Assembly (NCBI RefSeq): GCF_034263275.1
Contig: NZ_CP139559.1
Span: 5,890,001-5,954,000, forward strand
Length of the DNA stretch: 64,000 nt
Direction: 5' to 3'
From: Mucilaginibacter sp. cycad4
GTDB taxonomy: Bacteria; Bacteroidota; Bacteroidia; Sphingobacteriales; Sphingobacteriaceae
The position numbers and the translations under genes were made by a program. The first letter of the stretch is position 1; each line of letters opens with the position of its first letter. Shown in pieces: positions 60,522-64,000 of the stretch. A model generated the notes under the pieces. The model did not search any database. It was given only the letters and a program-made list of their open reading frames with translations, and was not told where the DNA came from.

Positions 60522-61619
60522 ATGAACAACAGTTTATTTCAACCCTTTCAGCTGAAAAGTCTGAACCTTAGGAACCGCATTGTTATGGCCCCCATGACGC
60601 GTTCTTTTTCACCAGATGGTCTGCCGGGCGAAAACGTAGCAGATTACTATGAGCGTCGCGCTTCGGGAGAAGTCGGTCTCATTCTTTCTGAAGGCACAGT
60701 GATCGACCGCCCTTCATCATCCAATGATCCTAATGTTCCACATTTTTATGGCGATGCTGCCCTTGCAGGATGGCAAAACGTAGTTAACAAAGTACATAGT
60801 GCCGGCGGCCAGATGGGCCCGCAGATATGGCATATGGGCATCATTCATAACCATGAATCAGGCTGGACACCAGCGGTGCCGTTTGAAGGCGCATCTGAAT
60901 TTCATGCACCAGGTATTGCTAACGGTCACGCGATGTCGGACTCGGCGGTAGCCGATGTTATCGCCGCCTTTGGGAAGGCAGCATCAGATGCGAAGCGCCT
61001 CGGATTTGACTGCGTAGAGCTGCATGGCGCACACGGCTACCTCTTCGATCAGTTTTTCTGGGATAGTACCAATAGCAGGTCAGGCATTTATGGGGGTAAA
61101 ACAATAACCGAAAGAACACGCTTTGCCGTTGACGTGATCCGCGAAGTACGTCGCCAGGTTGGTGATGATTTCGCGATGATCATTCGTTTATCTCAATGGA
61201 AACTTGCAGCCTATGATCATAAACTTGCCACCACTCCACAGGAGCTGGAAGAATGGGTAACGCCTTTGGCTGATGCGGGTATTGATATCTTTCATTGCTC
61301 GCAAAGAAGGTTCTGGGAAAATGAGTTCGAAGGATCTGATCTTAATTTTGCTGGCTGGACAAAAAAAGTTACCGGAAAACCAACCATTACAGTTGGATCA
61401 GTAGGACTAAGCGGAGAATTTATGGCTTCATTCGGAGGTGAAACGTCGGACCCAAGCTCGCTGGATGAATTGATGCGCAGGTTTGACAGGGGGGATTTCG
61501 ATCTTGTCGGAATTGGTCGCCCTTTGATCGCAAACCCTGAATGGGCACGCTTGATTAAGGAAGGACGTGAAGATGAAATAAAAGGCTTTTCACGTGAGCT
61601 CCTGACCGAACTTGTATAA
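60522..61619 (+). CDS. Old Yellow Enzyme-type NADH:flavin oxidoreductase
   Basis: The 365-residue protein is a TIM barrel flavoprotein that reduces activated C=C bonds with NAD(P)H. Visible marks are VMAPMTRS at the start, ELHGAHGYL with the two substrate-binding His, and the FMN-phosphate segment GIGRPLIANPEW. It follows the pump by 85 bp and probably belongs to the same TetR-controlled unit, coupling electrophile reduction with export. ATG 60522 was chosen over an upstream start at 60477 because homology begins at NNSLFQPF. Confidence 0.93.
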   Translation: MNNSLFQPFQLKSLNLRNRIVMAPMTRSFSPDGLPGENVADYYERRASGEVGLILSEGTVIDRPSSSNDPNVPHFYGDAALAGWQNVVNKVHSAGGQMGPQIWHMGIIHNHESGWTPAVPFEGASEFHAPGIANGHAMSDSAVADVIAAFGKAASDAKRLGFDCVELHGAHGYLFDQFFWDSTNSRSGIYGGKTITERTRFAVDVIREVRRQVGDDFAMIIRLSQWKLAAYDHKLATTPQELEEWVTPLADAGIDIFHCSQRRFWENEFEGSDLNFAGWTKKVTGKPTITVGSVGLSGEFMASFGGETSDPSSLDELMRRFDRGDFDLVGIGRPLIANPEWARLIKEGREDEIKGFSRELLTELV

Positions 61620-61969
61620 TAATAATGGTAACCAAGGTGTGAAGCCTCATGCCTTGGTTATCTTCTGAATTTTTCAATGCTTTGCGTTGATCAGATATAT
61701 AACTGTGATTCCTTAATCTTAAGAACCATCCATCTCCCTTATAGCGCGCTCTCCTAACGGACTTTATCAGTACAGTTAAGGCGATACCCAAACAAGCCGC
61801 CCATTTCGAAACCAGGTCTGAATCGTTGCCCTTTCTTTGCAGAATCTTTGATATTTACAATTACATCTTTGAAAAGCATAGGTGTCTGCTTCGTATATTT
61901 TTGATATTTGAACTGATTTTCTCATCCAAACTATGGACGCTTAAAATCAATTAACGCTATTGCATTACT
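61620..61969. terminator. Gap with terminator after Old Yellow Enzyme gene
   Basis: TAACCAAGG at 61629-61637 pairs with CCTTGGTTA at 61652-61660, then a T-rich tail to about 61674. It ends the pump/OYE unit. The remainder of the gap shows nothing else clear; TTAACG at 61951 is a single half-like copy of the palindrome. Confidence 0.7.
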
Positions 61970-62830
61970 ATGAAACTGACAATCAGTGACCGAAAAACGG
62001 GTGGCGACCTTTTGTTGTTAAGCGGAGAAACGAATTTTGACCGCTTCTTCTACTCGAGAGATAAAGAAAAAAAATACTTTACCATTGCATGGAACCGGGG
62101 TGAACACCAGACCATAACCATTGATGGCATAAAGCATGATTTTAGTCACAATACAATTGTATCTCTAATGTTCGACCAAACGTTCAGCTTTGAACGACCG
62201 GCCGATATTGTAGCCTGGCAATTCAATCGTGAATTTTATTGCATTATTGACCATGATGCCGAGGTGAGTTGTGTAGGTTTTCTTTTTGGCATGGGAGATC
62301 TCTTGTTTATTGATTTGGATGACAATGCAAACTATAAGTTGAGTTTGCTGCTCAACATATTTATCGAAGAGTTGAATACCAGGGACAATATCCAGAGCGA
62401 AATGATTACGATACTGCTTAAGCGGCTGATTATTTTTGTGACCAAACTGGCAAAAAGCGAATATGTTCCGGAGTCAAAACTGAACGATCAGAAACTTGAT
62501 ATTTTCCGCAGGTTTAATTTACTGGTAGAGCAGAATTTCCGGTCGGAACATTCAGTAAACTACTATGCCATGGCCATGAATAAATCGCCAAAGACACTGT
62601 CCAATATTTTTGCGCTATACAACCAAAAGACCCCACAGCAAGTAATACGCGAGCGAATACTTACAGAGGCGAAACGCTTGTTATACTACACCAGCAAATC
62701 TGTTAAACAGATCACCTACGAACTGGGCTTTGAAGACCCGGCTTATTTCAGCAGTTTTTTTAAAAAACTAACCCAGCTGCCACCGCTCGAATTCAGGAAC
62801 AATGCGGAACTAGTGGAGGCCGGGAAATAA
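61970..62830 (+). CDS. AraC-family transcriptional regulator
   Basis: The 286-residue protein has a beta-rich N-terminal half (about 1-160) and a C-terminal AraC domain, with SVKQITYELGFEDPAYFSSFFKKLTQLPPLEFR at the second helix-turn-helix (about 245-275). It is followed by an alpha/beta hydrolase gene 99 bp downstream, a likely target. Confidence 0.88.
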   Translation: MKLTISDRKTGGDLLLLSGETNFDRFFYSRDKEKKYFTIAWNRGEHQTITIDGIKHDFSHNTIVSLMFDQTFSFERPADIVAWQFNREFYCIIDHDAEVSCVGFLFGMGDLLFIDLDDNANYKLSLLLNIFIEELNTRDNIQSEMITILLKRLIIFVTKLAKSEYVPESKLNDQKLDIFRRFNLLVEQNFRSEHSVNYYAMAMNKSPKTLSNIFALYNQKTPQQVIRERILTEAKRLLYYTSKSVKQITYELGFEDPAYFSSFFKKLTQLPPLEFRNNAELVEAGK

Positions 62831-62929
62831 TCACTGTATATCGGGAAATTATCCCATTCCCTGCCTGCTACTTTCGTCGCACCTTTGTATTGTTGATTAA
62901 GACATCAAAAAAATCAGCATGAAAAGAAA

Positions 62930-63724
62930 ATGAAAAGTTCAATATTGAAAAACAAATTAAGGAGCGGAATATTCACCGCTATAATTGCCTTGGCAGCGAT
63001 ATTCGGTTTTACCGCTAACGCAAATGCTCAACAAATTAAAAACGTGGTCCTTGTACACGGCGCTTTCGCTGACGGTTCAGGCTATAAAAAACTTTATGAC
63101 ATCCTGACCAAAAAAGGTTATCATGTATCGGTAGTTCAAAATCCGCTGACTTCACTAAAAGACGACGTTGATGCGACCAACAGAATCATCGATCAGCAAG
63201 ACGGCCCGGTGATACTTGTAGGCCATTCATGGGGTGGAGCTGTAATTACAGAAGCTGGCGTAAACCCTAAGGTTGCCGGTTTGGTTTACATCGCCGCTTT
63301 TATACCTGACAACGGAGAAACTGCAGGGCAATTGATTTCTTCACTTCCTGCTGCACCGGAAAGTGGTATCCTGCCTCCGGATGCTAATGGCGTAGTTTAT
63401 TTTGACAGAGCTAAATACCATGCCGGATTTGCAGCGGATCTAAGCAAAGCTGATGCTGATTTTATGGCTGCTTCGCAAGGCCCAATTTTTGCACAATGTT
63501 TTTCAGCGCCAATTTCAGTGGCAGCGTGGAGAACTAAACCCGCCTATGCAATCGTAGCAACTGAAGACAAAGCGATCAATCCGGACATCGAAAGAAATAT
63601 GGCTAAACATGCAGGCGCAAAAGTTACTGAGATTAAAGCCAGCCACGTGGTGTTTATCACACATGCAGATGCTGTTGCCAGCGTTATTCTCCAGGCAGCT
63701 GAGAATGTATCAAAAAGTAAATAA
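62930..63724 (+). CDS. Secreted alpha/beta hydrolase
   Basis: The 264-residue protein has a cleavable signal peptide (FTAIIALAAIFGFTANANAQ), oxyanion HGAFADGSGY, nucleophile GHSWGG, Asp in ATEDKAI and His in ASHVVFITH. It is a paralogue of the cytoplasmic hydrolase at 43229. A tiny frame ATG-AAA-AGA-AAA-TGA (62919-62933) overlaps its ATG. It is followed by a terminator. Confidence 0.92.
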   Translation: MKSSILKNKLRSGIFTAIIALAAIFGFTANANAQQIKNVVLVHGAFADGSGYKKLYDILTKKGYHVSVVQNPLTSLKDDVDATNRIIDQQDGPVILVGHSWGGAVITEAGVNPKVAGLVYIAAFIPDNGETAGQLISSLPAAPESGILPPDANGVVYFDRAKYHAGFAADLSKADADFMAASQGPIFAQCFSAPISVAAWRTKPAYAIVATEDKAINPDIERNMAKHAGAKVTEIKASHVVFITHADAVASVILQAAENVSKSK

Positions 63725-63736
63725 TCTTTAAATATT

Positions 63737-63785
63737 AAAGGCATAGGCCACCCGTTTTTACGACGTGTCGCACTATGCCTTTTTC
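63737..63785 (+). terminator. Terminator after secreted hydrolase
   Basis: AAAGGCATAG at 63737-63746 pairs with CTATGCCTTT at 63773-63782, with a long 26-base loop, and is followed by T residues. Confidence 0.8.
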
Positions 63786-63797
63786 AATAAAACCTCG

Positions 63798-64000
63798 ATG
63801 AAAAATCTCCTCTTGCCAGTTCTTCTCAGTTTTGCGCTGCCGATTGCTTCGTATTCCAGCACAATGCCTGGAAAAAGTTCATTCAAGCCAAAAAACATTA
63901 CAAGCAAAGTTTTCTCAGTAAAAGCTCCACAAAACGATTACCTGGAAATATTGGAATTTGCACCAGACTCCTTAAAAACCGGGAAACAAAGTCGTCCTTA
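63798..64000 (+). CDS. Partial CDS with signal peptide, cut by window end
   Basis: A frame of 67 codons without a stop runs to the end of the window. It starts MKNLLLPVLLSFALPIASYS, a clear signal peptide, then a polar segment with DYLEILEFAPDSLK. The family cannot be told from this piece. Confidence 0.65.
   Translation, partial: MKNLLLPVLLSFALPIASYSSTMPGKSSFKPKNITSKVFSVKAPQNDYLEILEFAPDSLKTGKQSRP

Noticed and set aside
62919..62933. Four-codon frame ATG-AAA-AGA-AAA-TGA overlapping the start of the secreted hydrolase
   Set aside because: It may be a regulatory leader, but a frame this short before an ATG arises easily by chance.

Overview
The window looks like chromosomal DNA of a Bacteroidota, most likely a Sphingobacteriaceae member (Mucilaginibacter/Pedobacter-like). 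This rests on protein families (TPR-fused HisKA_2 kinases, a DUF420 membrane protein, a Bacteroidota-type 'cytochrome B' membrane protein, a sigma factor with a Cys-rich tail), on Bacteroidota promoter -7 elements of the form TAnnTTTG before several genes, and on moderate GC. I saw no rRNA, tRNA, CRISPR array, insertion sequence or phage gene. Both ends cut a gene.

Region 1 (1-18.2 kb) is a dense signalling block: three HisKA_2-type sensor kinases (two with TPR sensor halves, one short), three sigma-54-type enhancer-binding activators (one with GAF modules, two with a receiver domain), an AraC regulator, a YceI-like protein, a DUF1569 protein and an NmrA-like reductase. Region 2 (18.7-22.8 kb) is a likely operon of HD-domain protein, ankyrin protein, catalase and aldehyde dehydrogenase. 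LipB follows on the other strand. Region 3 (23.8-40 kb) is an efflux block: an RND tripartite pump with a TetR regulator, two more TetR genes, an AhpD-like protein lacking its active-site residues, a DHA2-type MFS exporter, an UPF0173 hydrolase, a decayed HD gene, and an EmrAB-TolC-like pump. Region 4 (40-54 kb) carries small unknown genes, TetR, HxlR, Crp and AraC/GlxA regulators, an ECF-like sigma factor, a nitrilase-family protein with Gly in place of the catalytic Cys, an SDR and a GAPDH paralogue. Region 5 (53.6-64 kb) is a second RND pump with its TetR regulator and an Old Yellow Enzyme reductase, then an AraC regulator and a secreted alpha/beta hydrolase.

The most interesting signal is non-coding. 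A degenerate palindrome (best copy TTAACG-AAATTT-CGTTAA, inside a 26-bp perfect palindrome at 15999-16024) recurs in at least eleven intergenic regions, usually as two copies starting 30 or 31 bp apart. It lies upstream of the three activator genes or operons, the catalase operon and several unknown genes. I infer a shared regulon, perhaps controlled by the three activators, whose C-terminal DNA-binding helices are nearly the same. Two other regulatory circuits are readable: AACATACT-N4-AGTATGTT operators linking a TetR gene, an RND operon and a distant membrane gene, and a doubled palindrome between an HxlR gene and an SDR gene. Overall the region reads as a stress, redox and xenobiotic response island with layered regulation.
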